From Eutypella sp. D-1 (lineage: Eukaryota; Ascomycota; Sordariomycetes; Xylariales; Diatrypaceae): a DNA stretch of 64,000 nt. The notes beneath the pieces are model-generated. The model searched no databases. It was not told the DNA's origin and worked only from the letters and a program-made list of their open reading frames with translations. Both the position numbers and the translations under genes were made by a program. Below are positions 45,777-57,100 of this stretch, one piece after another (positions within the stretch are counted from its first letter, which is position 1; the number at the start of each line of letters is the position of its first letter). The stretch covers positions 1,922,001 through 1,986,000 of the forward strand of contig JAJTTP010000006.1 in the NCBI GenBank assembly GCA_023313575.1, written 5' to 3'.

Positions 45777-46910
45777 ACGGGATTAAGCCAGCACCACAGA
45801 TAATCGATCATCTTTGGGCATCAAAAGCTACATATCCCAGGAAGTAACCTACCTAAGTACACAAAGCCGCTTTTTACTACCTACCTATTATGTAGTACAT
45901 TGCTAATCGTATCTACACGTTTTGACGAATTCGATCCTAGTCCGGAGATGGTGCCAGTCTATGCTGAAACCTAACAGTAGGAAGTCGAACAAAATACCCG
46001 AGCTGGATGTCTCCTACTCCGTGCACTAGCTAGGTACTCCGGCAACCCGGTACTCTACCTACCAGTATGTACCCAAGCCACCTAGGTTATTCCAAGTAGC
46101 ATGTGGTCCCTTCCAAGGTTCTGTTCAGGGTACCTAGGTACATAGTATGCAGTTAGGGAGGTAGTACTTTAAGTCTCATTATAGCCGCTGGCTACCCACC
46201 TGTCTGCCTGCCCTGCAGGAGGTAGAGTAGGCATTTATTAGTCTTCCCCGCTACATCCACCACCGCGCCCGGGCACCTGCCACTACTACTACTTACCTTT
46301 TATTATCACTCATCTCTACCCTAAGTAGGTACTTCGTAACTCCGTATTGAACCACCTGCAAACACATAATATAACGTACACGACTTCGTACTTAGAGCTA
46401 CTTCTGGGAAGTAGAACACCCGTGGGACCTACCTGGTAAGGGACATTAATTAGACTTTCACTTGCACCTGCCATTCCATCTATCTATCTACATACATACC
46501 TACATACATACATTACATATCAACACTCTACACCAATTCTACCTACGTGCATAGAAGATAGAAGATACCTATCCCATGATAATATCTACCTGTTTACTCA
46601 CATTAATATGTATGTGTTTAGGAGGTAGACGTTAACATCCTCTTTAGGATCGGCACCACTAGGGACAGACCTACATACCCAACCAACTTCACACACTATA
46701 TTACTTACTGACCTACCTACCTGCAACCCGACTGCTTACTACTACTCCGTACACTACAACGGCCACTGCAACGGCCATCGATTCACCTGACAGCCTGGGC
46801 ATCGGTGCCGTACGGAGTGAATTTCTAACACATCCTCCTCCTGTTCAACTCCCTCCCACCCCCCCGTCCTAATCAACCGGCATCACGACAGGGTTATCAA
46901 CACCATCATC

Positions 46911-46967
46911 GCCGCCACCACCACCGCCGCCGCCGCCGCCGCCGCCGCCGTCGTCGTCGTTGTCGTC
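46911..46967. repeat. CCA/CCG/TCG triplet tract
   Basis: A run of period-3 units passing from CCA through CCG to TCG/TTG. It opens a Gly/Asp frame on the minus strand that I take as a by-product of the repeat. Confidence 0.88.
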
Positions 46968-47086
46968 TCGAAGATCTTCCACAGGGCTAGCTCTGGAGTA
47001 GACAAAACCTGGTTTGTCATTTATCAAGACGTGCGTACCTACTAGGTAGGGTAAGTGAATAGAAAGTACATCATGAGAGCACATCA

Positions 47087-47106
47087 CATCTCATCTCATC
47101 TCATCT
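47087..47106. repeat. (CATCT)4 repeat
   Basis: Four perfect pentamers upstream of the GRR1-type gene, with two further CATCT units after a short gap. Confidence 0.92.
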
Positions 47107-47273
47107 CGTCTTATCCCCATCTCATCTCACCTGGGCACCCATCCAGCGCTTTACACCTCGCCCTGTTTATATACCCAGCCCAGCCCAGCTCAGATGATTT
47201 CCAAGTTTCCAGCTTGCCATACTTCCAGCCTGTCAGCCTTTCCTTTCGTCATCTCACTTCCTATTCCGCTCGT

Positions 47274-47276
<3 letters not shown>

Positions 47277-47307
<31 letters not shown>
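47277..47307. repeat. (CT)15 dinucleotide repeat
   Basis: Uninterrupted CT tract about 130 bp upstream of the GRR1-type ATG. Pyrimidine tracts in this place are common near fungal transcription starts. Confidence 0.93.
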
Positions 47308-47310
<3 letters not shown>

Positions 47311-47438
47311 GTAAGACGTAAACTTATACCACATCAGTAGATCATCACCTGGAGATACTCAGTATTCGCATTCATTTTTCGACCCCGACGGCCACTCTCG
47401 ACTTCTACCAGATTAGCGACCATCTTCCCACATTCACA

Positions 47439-50084
47439 ATGCGACTATCCGCCCCTGCTCTCGATGTGGTCGCAACTGGGCGTCAGGCCGGCGCATCCAG
47501 CAGTTCTGGCTCACCCGTTCCGACCCAAGCCTCCCCCTCCGCGGGCGTCCCCTCCTCCATGACCGCCAGTGTCCGTAATCCCCATCCACCCGCCATCATG
47601 ATATCCGAGGATTCGAGAGACTCACGGTCATCGTCATCCACGAACTCTCCCGTCCCGGCCGACAACGAAGAGTCCGACTTCTTCTTGGGTGCGAACGACT
47701 CACAGTCTTCCTTGGGCGTCATGCCTAACTTGCAAGACATGCAAGTCTCCGATGAGCATTGTCTTCCAACCGTCGCTGCTCTTCCCAGCGAGATCCTCAT
47801 CAGCATCTTCTCCCGTTTAGCCGAACCGAACGAGCTGTTATCTTGCATGCTGGTCTGCAAGAAATGGGCGCGCAATATCGTCGAGATTCTCTGGCTGCGT
47901 CCAGCCTGCACCGATTGGGAGAAGCTCACGGCAATATGCTACACCCTGGGACTCGAGTCCCCCTCTTTTGCCTATCCGGAATTTATCAAGCGCCTCAACC
48001 TCGCTGCCTTGGCTGACCAGGTCAACGATGGCACCATCTTGCCCTTGGCCGTTTGTCCCCGGGTTGAGCGCATGACCTTGACCGGCTGCAAGAACTTGAC
48101 CGACTCGGGTCTCATCCCCCTCCTCGAAAATAATCACCACCTCTCGTCTCTTGACATGTCAGGCGATGCCAATATCACCGAGAAGACTATATACACCATT
48201 GCCGAAAACTGCAGACGGCTCCAAGGGCTGAACATATCAAGTTGTAAGCAGATCTCTAACGAAAGCTTGATAGCGCTAGCCGAGAGCTGCAGGTATCTGA
48301 AGCGGGTATGTTGATGTTCTTTATATTTCTATGCGAACGATCAGTTTTTTTTTCTTTGTTTTTTCTTTCCTCGCATATTACTCCTGCTCGGTCTGAAAAT
48401 CATTCGACATTCAAGGTAGTGATTGGTGATCCTGTGCTATGCTGACCATTGGCTTCACTATCAACAGCTCAAGTTGAACGACTGCACCCAAATAAACGAT
48501 GAGGCCGTACTCGCATTTGTGCAGCATTGCCCCAACATTCTCGAGATGGACCTGCACCAGTGTAAGAGCATTGGCAATGCGCCTGTCACGGCCCTTCTCG
48601 CCAAGTCTAACTCCTTACGGGAGTTCCGTCTCGCAGGGTGCGATATCATTGACGACTCCGCCTTTCTGTCCTTGCCGGGCGATCACATCTGCGAGCACCT
48701 CCGTATTCTTGACCTTACCTCCTGCGCCAGGCTTACGGACCGAGCCGTCGACAGGATCATCACCGCCGCCCCGCGGTTGCGAAATCTCGTCCTTGCGAAA
48801 TGCACCAACATCACGGATGCGGCAGTGTATTCCATCTCACGCCTGGGCAGGAATCTACACTTCCTCCACCTGGGTCATTGCCGGCACATCACGGACGAAG
48901 GTGTAAAGCGATTGGTCCAGTCCTGCAACCGCATCCGATATATCGACCTGGGATGCTGCTCGCACCTGACCGACGAATCCGTAACTCTTCTGGCCACCCT
49001 GCCTAAGCTCAAGAGGATAGGTCTGGTGAAGTGCACGGCTATTACCGACGAGAGCATATTCGCCCTGGCCCGGGCCAATAACAGAGGCCGGCCCAGGCGC
49101 GATGCCGCCGGAAATGTGCATTATGAATACCATAGTAGCAGCCTGGAACGAGTTCACCTCAGCTACTGCATTAATCTTGGTCTCAAGGTACAATCACATC
49201 ATCCTTGTCCCTTGGGGGTGTTTCACTCCAGTGCTAGAAATACTAACAGAATTGCAGAGTATCATTAAATTGCTGAACAGCTGCCCCAAGCTTACCCATC
49301 TCAGTCTGACTGGCGTCAACGCCTTCCTTCGCGAGGATCTAGATGCCTTCTGCCGCGACGCTCCTCCAGGTAAGCTGTCTATGTTGCCCCTCCCCTACTA
49401 CCGCCCACTAGTGCATGTCACCAATACTAATCCCTCCGGGTAGATTTCAATGAGCATCAGCGTAGCGTGTTTTGTGTTTTCTCCGGTAATGGCGTTAATG
49501 GGCTGCGCCGGTACTTCAACTCGACACCTGAGTTTAACGAGTACACGGATAGCCAGGTCCGTACTCCGAGACAGAGACCTACGCCTCCCGACGGGGGCGA
49601 CGGTATCCCTAATCCCACGGTAGATATGGATGCCATTGATGACGGTGAGGATGACGACATGGGCGATGGTAGTGAAATCGTTCTGGACCATCCAATTTTC
49701 CATCAGGCGGCCGACAACAACAATGCTGCACTCAACCACATACCCCCTCCGCCGCCACTTCACCATCCGCCTGCCGGTGCAGGTGCGGGCGTACTAAGTT
49801 TCGGCGATACTGCTGCTCTACAATCTATAAACGGCTCCGCTCAAGCAACAACGCTGCCAAACGGAATCACCGCCGCAGGGAGCCCTCACGGGAGCCTCGA
49901 ACATGCCATTACCGCCTCCCCAGCGCCCACCACCGCGACTCCCGGCCCCGCCACCGCACCGAGTATAGCCGGCGCCTCCATTTTCGGAAATCATGCCAAC
50001 GCGACCGCCGGCCCCAGCACCGCTTCGCTCCAAAGGCCACCACCACCACGAGTAGATGAGGGTGAGGACTCTGATAGAACATGA
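47439..50084 (+). CDS. grrA: GRR1-type F-box/leucine-rich-repeat protein (SCF subunit)
   Basis: Four exons: 47439..48305, 48468..49187, 49258..49369 and 49444..50084, giving 779 aa. The N-terminal 105 residues are Ser/Pro-rich. An F-box follows at about 112-155 (VAALPSEILISIFSRLAEPNELL then CKKWARN). Next come around a dozen AMN1-type LRRs (units such as LTGCKNLTDSGLIPLLENN, LNISSCKQISNESLIALAES, LVLAKCTNITDAAVYSISR). The C-terminal region has an Asp-rich stretch and a long Pro/Ala/Thr tail. Exon 3 (112 nt) and exon 4 join as APPD|FNEHQRSVF. GRR1 recruits phosphorylated targets to SCF ubiquitin ligase; in yeast it controls glucose sensing and G1 cyclins, and in filamentous fungi it affects sexual development. 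Confidence 0.96.
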
Positions 50085-50394
50085 GAGATGTCCCCCCTCG
50101 CCTCTGTCATCGAGACATCCAGATATTTCAGCCTCCTTTTAGTAGAGTAGATAAGCAGCCGGCCTTGGAACTTGTGTGCGGGGGCGGACCGACGGCCGGT
50201 ATTCAGGGCTGAAGATACATAGCAAACAGCAGGGGTGTATGGGGGAGGCCACATCCATGCAAATAGCCCCGTCGGCTCTTATGCCACTTGAAGACACTTT
50301 TTTCACAATTCAAGGCCCCCTCCCCTCCCCCCCGTTCATAGCTGATTACGAACACGAACCCTACCTACTAGCCTTGGGGCTGCTGGAGTTGCTT

Positions 50395-50418
50395 AGAGAG
50401 AGAGAGAAAGAGAGAGAG
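50395..50418. repeat. (GA)n repeat
   Basis: GA dinucleotide tract with one AA interruption, in the 3' flank of the GRR1-type gene. Confidence 0.88.
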
Positions 50419-51376
50419 TTTACTATCACAACCCCTTGTATGAATAAACGCGACAAGAAGAAAAAGAAAAGGGGGCCGGGCCCGCCTTTTTGCGCTGCGC
50501 TGCTTTGCAAATGGCATATAAGGAAAAGAGGGGGTGTGGTTTATAAGCTTCCCCCCCCCCCCAAAACAGAAGACAGAAGAAAGACACAGTCATCCTCACC
50601 TGATGTTGGTAAAATACGCATTACACGCACTCCTGCTCTCTGTCTCTCTCTCTTGGACTTGGATCTCGCTCAAGCTATCCAGCTGCGCCGGGCCGGGGGC
50701 GAGTAGAGTAATTAGGGGGCATGGCATGGCATTGGTTGGCACAGCATGGTGGTAGGTATACAATAATTCGTGTTAAGCCGGGGAGGGGGGATTCGGCTAG
50801 GATGAGCGAAGTGAAGTGAAGTGAAGGCAAGGATACAGGAGGCGTGAAAAGGGGAGGGCAAGGTAGCAGCCAATAGGAATGGGAGGGGAAAGGGGAGGGG
50901 AAGGGGACGGGGGAAAGCCTTGAATAATGGCGCTGTTCATACGTACGTACGTAAAGTAACCTACTTACATCGCATTGCATTGCATCGTATAGTATTGCAT
51001 CGTATTGCGTTGTATATCCTATGGGGAAAACAGACCTTTTTTTCTTTTCTTTTCTTGTTCTACTGCGTCTTCTATTCTGCCTTGTCCCCCCCCCCTTTTC
51101 TTTTCTGTCCTCTTTATCCTTTTTCCTGCTTGTCTTTTTGTCCGTCTGCTAGTTTTCTCATTTCCTTCCTACGGCGGATGAGCTGTGAATGGAGTTGCGT
51201 CAAGTTGAGAGGGAATGGAAAGGGAAGGGAAGGGAAGCACAGGGAGCCGAGAGAAGGGGAGGAGGAAAAAAAAAGGGGGGGGTGAGGGAGGGAGGGAAGG
51301 AAATACGGCTGACTGCGGCGTGACTGAGCGATGTTAGTTAGTTCTGTTTGAGGATGATGTGCCAGTAAAAACTGCC

Positions 51377-51404
51377 GCTGGCTGGCTGGCTGGCTGGCTG
51401 GCTG
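51377..51404. repeat. (GCTG)7 repeat
   Basis: Seven perfect tetramers, followed by degenerate GTTG/CTTG units. Confidence 0.93.
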
Positions 51405-51549
51405 GTTGCTTGGTTGATGATTAGGAAACGCAGCGACATCATCACCATCATCGCTACTGTTACTGCTGTTACTGTTGTTGCTTGCTGCTGCGTCCGCGGT
51501 AGAAGCTCAAGTTTGAATACCAATGATACGGACATATATATAACAAACG

Positions 51550-51564
51550 CACACACACACACAC
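51550..51564. repeat. (CA)7 repeat
   Basis: Short perfect CA tract. Confidence 0.85.
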
Positions 51565-52641
51565 TCAACGTAAATACATAGGCATGCATAGCTATCTTTT
51601 CCCGTGATGCACGTCCATGAACGAACGCCCAAACTATCGAGACAAGGCAAGGCAAGGCAAAGTAGGCGCTATTACTTCCCATGTTCGTTCTGTTTCTTTT
51701 CTTTTCTTTTCTATATATCGGGTTTGCCATACATCCTCTCCTATATTTGCCCTCCCTCTCGTTGTGTACGCCACTGGTTATAGGATGTCTGTCTGAAAAT
51801 AAGAATAAGAGGAAGAGGGAAAGGGGGTGAGGTTCGTTGGTTGGCTGGAAGAGGAATCGTGTATGGTGGTAGAAGGGAAACCAAAAAAAGGGGGGGCGGG
51901 CTGTGCATCGCGGAGTAGGTCACAGTGGATACGGCCTCTCTGCCTTTTTACCCTCCACCCCCCCCCCCCGTCTTCTGTGAGGTTCGTCTTGCATGACTAA
52001 GAAACTCTATAGGTAATTTATTAGAGGGAAATAAGAGGCAAGTTGGTTTGAAGCACTGCATCTCGAGGCAAGATCTCTGGGTGGTCCTGTTATTTACGGA
52101 GTTGAAAGCCTAAATGCATAGTGCAAGGCGCCAACTACACTCGTAGCTATACACATTATGCAGTGTGTAAATTACTGAAGCCAATTTTCATATTCAGTAG
52201 TTATAGAATAGGGGTAAGGAGGTAAGGGATATTGGGGTCAGGTACAGGACGGGATATAAATAGCTACAAATAACTGAGTTAAAATCTAGTTGACGAGATC
52301 GCAAGACGGGAATCAACCAACTATGGAGTTGACGGGATATACCATATGATTTATACGTGTATAGGTATATATGTAACGAATCCTGGACAAAAAGGGGCGA
52401 ACCTAAATCATAAATCCCACAGGCAGTTGGGAATCTTATCTCATCCACTTCAATGACGTAGCTAGGCTGCCCCACATCACACGTTAAACTTCTACCAGGG
52501 ACTTCGTGGCTCGGTATGTAACTCGGAGTTTTGACCTTATTTCAACCACCGCATACATACAGTTCTATATCGTACCAATTATCTAGATAGTGAGATAAGT
52601 CAACGCGCGCGAGTCGTTTCTCAGACTAGAAATACCTATCT

Positions 52642-54135
52642 ATGAGACCACTTGTTATGGCGGCCACCACCACCACAAAAGACATAACTATCGTGGGAGG
52701 CGGTATTATTGGGTGCACCACGGCATATTTCCTAACCCGGCACCCCGCCTACTCCCCCGCCACGCACCGCATCACGCTCCTCGAGGCTTCCTCATCCAGC
52801 AACAGCGACGGCCGCACACCCAACAGCGTCGCGGACCCCACCGCGCTGGCTGATGCAGCCGCCGCTACTGCTGCTGAGGGTGCGGGCAATAAAAGTGTAA
52901 CCGCGTGCCGTCCGAGGAAAGAGCACGACGGCATCGCAAGCGGCGCGAGCGGCAAGGCCGGCGGCCTGCTCGCCCGCTGGGCCTTCCCTCGCACCATCGC
53001 GCCCCTCAGCTTCCGCCTGCACGCCGAGCTGGCCGCCACGCACGGCGGCGCCGCCGCCTGGGGGTACCGGCGATGCACTGCCGCGCAGGTGGAGTGCCGG
53101 GCGTCGCTTGTCGAGAGGAAGAGCAAAAAAGAGGCCGAGGAAGGCAGTGGTGGTAGCGGTGGCGGCGGCACCAAAGGCCTGCACAAGGACCACAAGAAAG
53201 ATCAGGCAAGGCGCGGGAAGAGCGGCGCGCCCCCGGAATTGGACTGGGTGGATGAGGACGCGCTGCTCGTGTACGACGAGATCGGCGGCCCGGACGATAC
53301 CGCGCAGGTCCACCCGGAGCTCTTCACCCACCGTATGGCGCAGCTGGCTGAGGAGGCAGGCGCCCGCATTGTCACGGGTGCCCGTGTCACTGCTATCAAT
53401 ACCGGCGGCGACGGCGGCGCAATAGAGAGCGTCACGTACACCGTTAAAGACGACGGCGAGGGAGAAACCACGCGCACCCTCCCCACGACGGACTGCGTCG
53501 TCGCCGCGGGCCCCTGGACCTCGCGCCTGCTGCCGCAGGTCCCCGTGACGGCGTCGCGCGCCCACAGCATCGTGGTCCGCGCGCCGCCGCCGGGCCTCTC
53601 GGCCCACGCGCTCTTCACCTCGATCGCGCTGCCGAAGGGGTTCTTCCCGGAGCCTGATTCCGGGGTCCCCGGGGGTCACGGAGAGCGGGGGAGACGGGCG
53701 CTAGCGCGCCCGACAACGGTCGAGCCCGAGATCTACGCGCGCCCTGACGGCACGGCGTACGCGTGCGGTCCGACGGATGACGCGGAGGAGCTGCCGGACA
53801 CTGCGGCCGCGGTACGCGTCGACGACGCCCGGTGCGCCGACGTCGCTGCGCAGGTCGCGGCGATCAGCGGTGCGCTGGCGTCGTCTGCCGGCGGCGGCGG
53901 GGATCAGGACGGTGGGCCGAACGACGCTAACATTCTGGCCCACCAGGCCTGCTACCTGCCGCAAGGCGGGCCCTTCATCGGCCCCGTCTCGCGCGCCGGC
54001 CGCGGCGTCGTCGTCGCTGCTGGTCACACGTGCTGGGGCATCCAGAACGCGCCCGCGACGGGCCTGCTGGTCAGCGAGCTCGTCTTCGATGGGAAGGCGA
54101 GCAGCGCGAACCTGGCAGGCTTGCTGCCCAGGTAG
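52642..54135 (+). CDS. FAD-dependent oxidoreductase, DAO superfamily, TDA3-like
   Basis: Intronless, 497 aa. The Rossmann FAD motif is ITIVGGGIIGCTTAYFL (GGGIIG at about 19-24). Also visible: SGKAGGLLARWAF, VHPELFTHRMAQLAEEAGARIVTGARV, a second nucleotide-fold strand CVVAAGPWTSRLLP, and the C-terminal FAD-binding block GVVVAAGHTCWGIQNAPATGLLVSEL. The closest named relative I recall is yeast Tda3, a DAO-family protein linked to late endosomes and recycling. It has two low-complexity insertions: an Ala/Ser-rich one near residues 50-95 and a Lys/Gly-rich one near 155-195. A second ATG at 52657 (MAATTTT) is an alternative start. Sequence is very GC-rich with no sign of transfer. The substrate is unknown. 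Confidence 0.88.
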   Translation: MRPLVMAATTTTKDITIVGGGIIGCTTAYFLTRHPAYSPATHRITLLEASSSSNSDGRTPNSVADPTALADAAAATAAEGAGNKSVTACRPRKEHDGIASGASGKAGGLLARWAFPRTIAPLSFRLHAELAATHGGAAAWGYRRCTAAQVECRASLVERKSKKEAEEGSGGSGGGGTKGLHKDHKKDQARRGKSGAPPELDWVDEDALLVYDEIGGPDDTAQVHPELFTHRMAQLAEEAGARIVTGARVTAINTGGDGGAIESVTYTVKDDGEGETTRTLPTTDCVVAAGPWTSRLLPQVPVTASRAHSIVVRAPPPGLSAHALFTSIALPKGFFPEPDSGVPGGHGERGRRALARPTTVEPEIYARPDGTAYACGPTDDAEELPDTAAAVRVDDARCADVAAQVAAISGALASSAGGGGDQDGGPNDANILAHQACYLPQGGPFIGPVSRAGRGVVVAAGHTCWGIQNAPATGLLVSELVFDGKASSANLAGLLPR

Positions 54136-57100
54136 TCAACAGCGTGGCGGCAAGGAATGCTGATAGTTCTGGGGCTGGATTGCGGCATGTAGTTGGCCTT
54201 TGGGTGGCGGTTGAGTGGGATGCCATGAGTTAGGAAGGCAAGTTCTAGCAGCAGAAATCAAGTGAGGTACTAGCATGCCTTGGTGCTGTGCTAGGAAGAG
54301 AGGCCTTCATGATATCATATATATGGCCACTAACGTCTTCCTCGTGTCCAGCCCCTATTAGCTAATCGGGATATACTCTACGTAAATATCCATGAAGGCT
54401 TCAAGCTTCATGGGTACTGGACATGTACATATTCGACCAGTCTATAAACAATTTTAACATCTAACATTTCTAAATTCCTCCAACCCCGGTGCTATTCTCC
54501 GTTGACACAGAGGTGTGGCCCATCCTACAACTATCCTTCATCCAGCTTCATGAACAGCGAGTCGCGTACGTATCGTCAAGCTCGGCGATCCCGGGCACAT
54601 TCCTATTCTTCATATAGCACTCACAGGAACGTTTGCGCCTGTCCATCATATCGCTATCACGCATCGTCTACTTGTCTACCTACGAGTTAGAGAGCGCGAA
54701 CCTTTTGGTTGTCCATGGCATTTTCTTAGTTGGCGATTCAATAAACTACACAGCCAAACACGACCACCAGAATAGTCTCGTAAGCGAGTTTATCACCACG
54801 GAGTCTCGGGTCTAGAAATTTGACCGCTGGATCATAGCCATGGGGTCGTGCAAACAAATCTCTTCGCAGTCGGGACAAGGGTATGCCCTACACTTCGGTG
54901 GGCGCTTCGTGTGACACAACGGTCTCCCAGGGACCACCCAGCCAGGCACCACTAGGCACGATGGCTTGACCCGACTACCGGGCGAGTGTCTGAGTCAACC
55001 AAGCCTTGTAGGATATGGGCCTGGGCCCTATGTTTGCTTCAAAGCTGGCGCGTGATACTAGCGATCGAGAGCATTCCTTCGGGCCACCGAGCAACTCTGC
55101 CTGCGAAGCATGTAAGGGCTGCGATGGGCCTAAGCCGAGACTCGGAGGTTACGCCGCATGCGAGACCGCGGTTCAGCATGTCTTCTAGATTCATTCGACA
55201 CAGGGTACACAGAGATGACTTTTTCGGTGCGTGTGAGACCATCTCGAAGCTTGACCGAGAACCGCCGTGGCGGTCTGGCTCGCGCGGATCCCGGAGTTTG
55301 GTTGATATAGCGAGCCAGTCTGGTCTCGACTCTGCGAAGCCGGCTCCGGCTTGTTGTGAAGTGGCTGCAATTGGTCGGTCCTCTTCTAACGTACTGTCTA
55401 TATGCTGATTAGAAGTTGAATGTAAGGGGTCATATAGACCTGATGAGACCACCGAGACTGTTCGGTGTTGGGATCGTCGCATACCACGCAGTGCCTCAGG
55501 GCGTAGCTATCGTGAAGGGGCACCGATACGGTTTGCGGTCGAGCCCGAAAACGGATCTCAATGAGATTAGCATTCTGTCAATCGAAACATTTCGACTACT
55601 AGTTACTGCCCTGGTCCGGGACCCCGGGTGCCACAAACATGGGGGAAGCAGGCGTGCCCTGGGGTTCTGATGGGGACTATGGAGCGTGCTACTGCAAGTG
55701 AATATGTACGTAAGACAGTGGAAACTCTGTCTCTTATCACCTTCTCTGTGTGGACCTGCTTAAGATCACTGTTGCAGAATGCGGTCGTGAGCTGCCTCTT
55801 TGTCTACTAGACTACAGGAGCTGGACAGAAAAGCCTGCCTGGGTATCGCATTCCCATGAGAGAGTCATCTAACTAGCTGCTTCCCCTGACCAGGTACTAC
55901 GTGCACATGGTAAAATATAGATGACTTTTTACATACTGGTAGACTCCTTCTAAAAATGAAGTAGGATTAGTTGCAGGAAGGGCCCAAACTCCAGCCGCTC
56001 GGCGTATAAAGCTAATCACCTCTTCTCATATAGACGCCCTCTAGAAACGTCACCTGGGTTCTAGGGAGAGTAATCGGCTATCTTGTATTCCTGTCTATAG
56101 CCAGTTGGGGATGTGGCTATCATGAAATATGAGAGATCGCAACGCACTCAGGCGCACTAGGTCGTGTGTGTGTGTCCGTGTGCTATACTGTAGGCTATAA
56201 TAGATGGTGTAGTTATAACCAGGAGCACATGTAACATTGCCATGTGGCCCGTCTGCCCGCTAGCAGGCCACCTACATACTACGTAGGTAGCCCACAGTCG
56301 GCCAAATACACTAAATTCTCAGCTTGCCAACCAGCTCATGAGCACGGCTATAAAGTATATGAAAGCCGTAGCTAGCAAGTTTCTCATTACGTAGGTGGCT
56401 TTGCTCTTAGGCTAGAGAACCCGCGAACGGGTCTGAATACATGTCTAAAGCACGTAACGTTTGTAAGGTCCTATACAAGGAAAATTTCCGGATTTCCTCG
56501 TCCTGTCTATTCCCCGATGGCTTGTTGGGGGGAGTGCGGGACCGGGGTCACCCTCACCTTTATGGCCGAGTTAGGCGGGATAACTGTATTTTCGTCGTAA
56601 ATAACGGTTTATTCTCTCAGCTGTTCAAAAGTGGAGGGGGTCATGATCACAACAAGATCCCCCAGAAGGATCCCTGTGTCGAGCAGGCGGCTAACCTGAT
56701 TCTGGTTCCTGAAACATATATCATGCTGTGGAGATAGATTGACGGGCGTCTTTTGCCTAAGCGAATTACCACACGAATACAGTAATACGAAATGAAAATC
56801 CTGTTCTTCGACGACTTTTAACAGGCTGCCCCAGGTGCCCAGAATTATATTGCTCTTCGCTACCACCAAGTATCAGCACCTTACCCAGATATTCTCCAGA
56901 TCTTCACTCCGCACTTCCTCCACCCTGTCAACCCTCCTTTCTCTCCACAGTCGATCGGTCCTTACATACGACCATGGCAGCATGGCAAGCATGATACGCG
57001 TCGCCCTTTCAGACGCTATGACATGGGTGGCACGATGCGGTAGACCGTAAATGTCGAAAGCGCCGCCGTTGGCCAACTTAGCGCATGCGGTTGCGCGCCC

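Larger units (their letters stand above)
44219..47438. other. Divergent intergenic region (3.2 kb), F-box-like / GRR1-type
   Basis: No gene supported. It is rich in TACCTA/TAGGTA words (45650-45675, 46020-46140, 46490-46515), TACTCCGTAC-type words (46743-46752, 46810-46818), a 21-A run, an ACCCGTGG octamer repeat, a CCG/GTC triplet tract, and CATCT and CT repeats just before the GRR1-type gene, probably in its promoter or leader. Confidence 0.6.
50085..52641. other. Intergenic region (2.6 kb), simple-sequence rich
   Basis: No gene supported. It is dense in simple sequence: GA tract (50395-50418), C runs (about 50550-50562, 51087-51096 and 51958-51970), GTGAA repeat (50806-50825), TTTTC runs, GGGAA repeat (51219-51237), GCTG repeat, CA repeat and CAAGG repeat (51643-51662). 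Confidence 0.65.

Noticed and set aside
46869..47087. Gly/Asp-run minus frame
   Set aside because: A direct product of the CCG/GTC triplet tract.
55039..55482. 147-codon minus frame with a Cys pair (LCTLC) in the gene-free interval
   Set aside because: The opposite strand is open over the same span, there is no family resemblance, and no adjoining exons could be built.
56964..57050. Possible 5S rRNA (begins ACATACGACCAT)
   Set aside because: Only the first dozen bases resemble fungal 5S; the internal boxes and 3' half do not follow.
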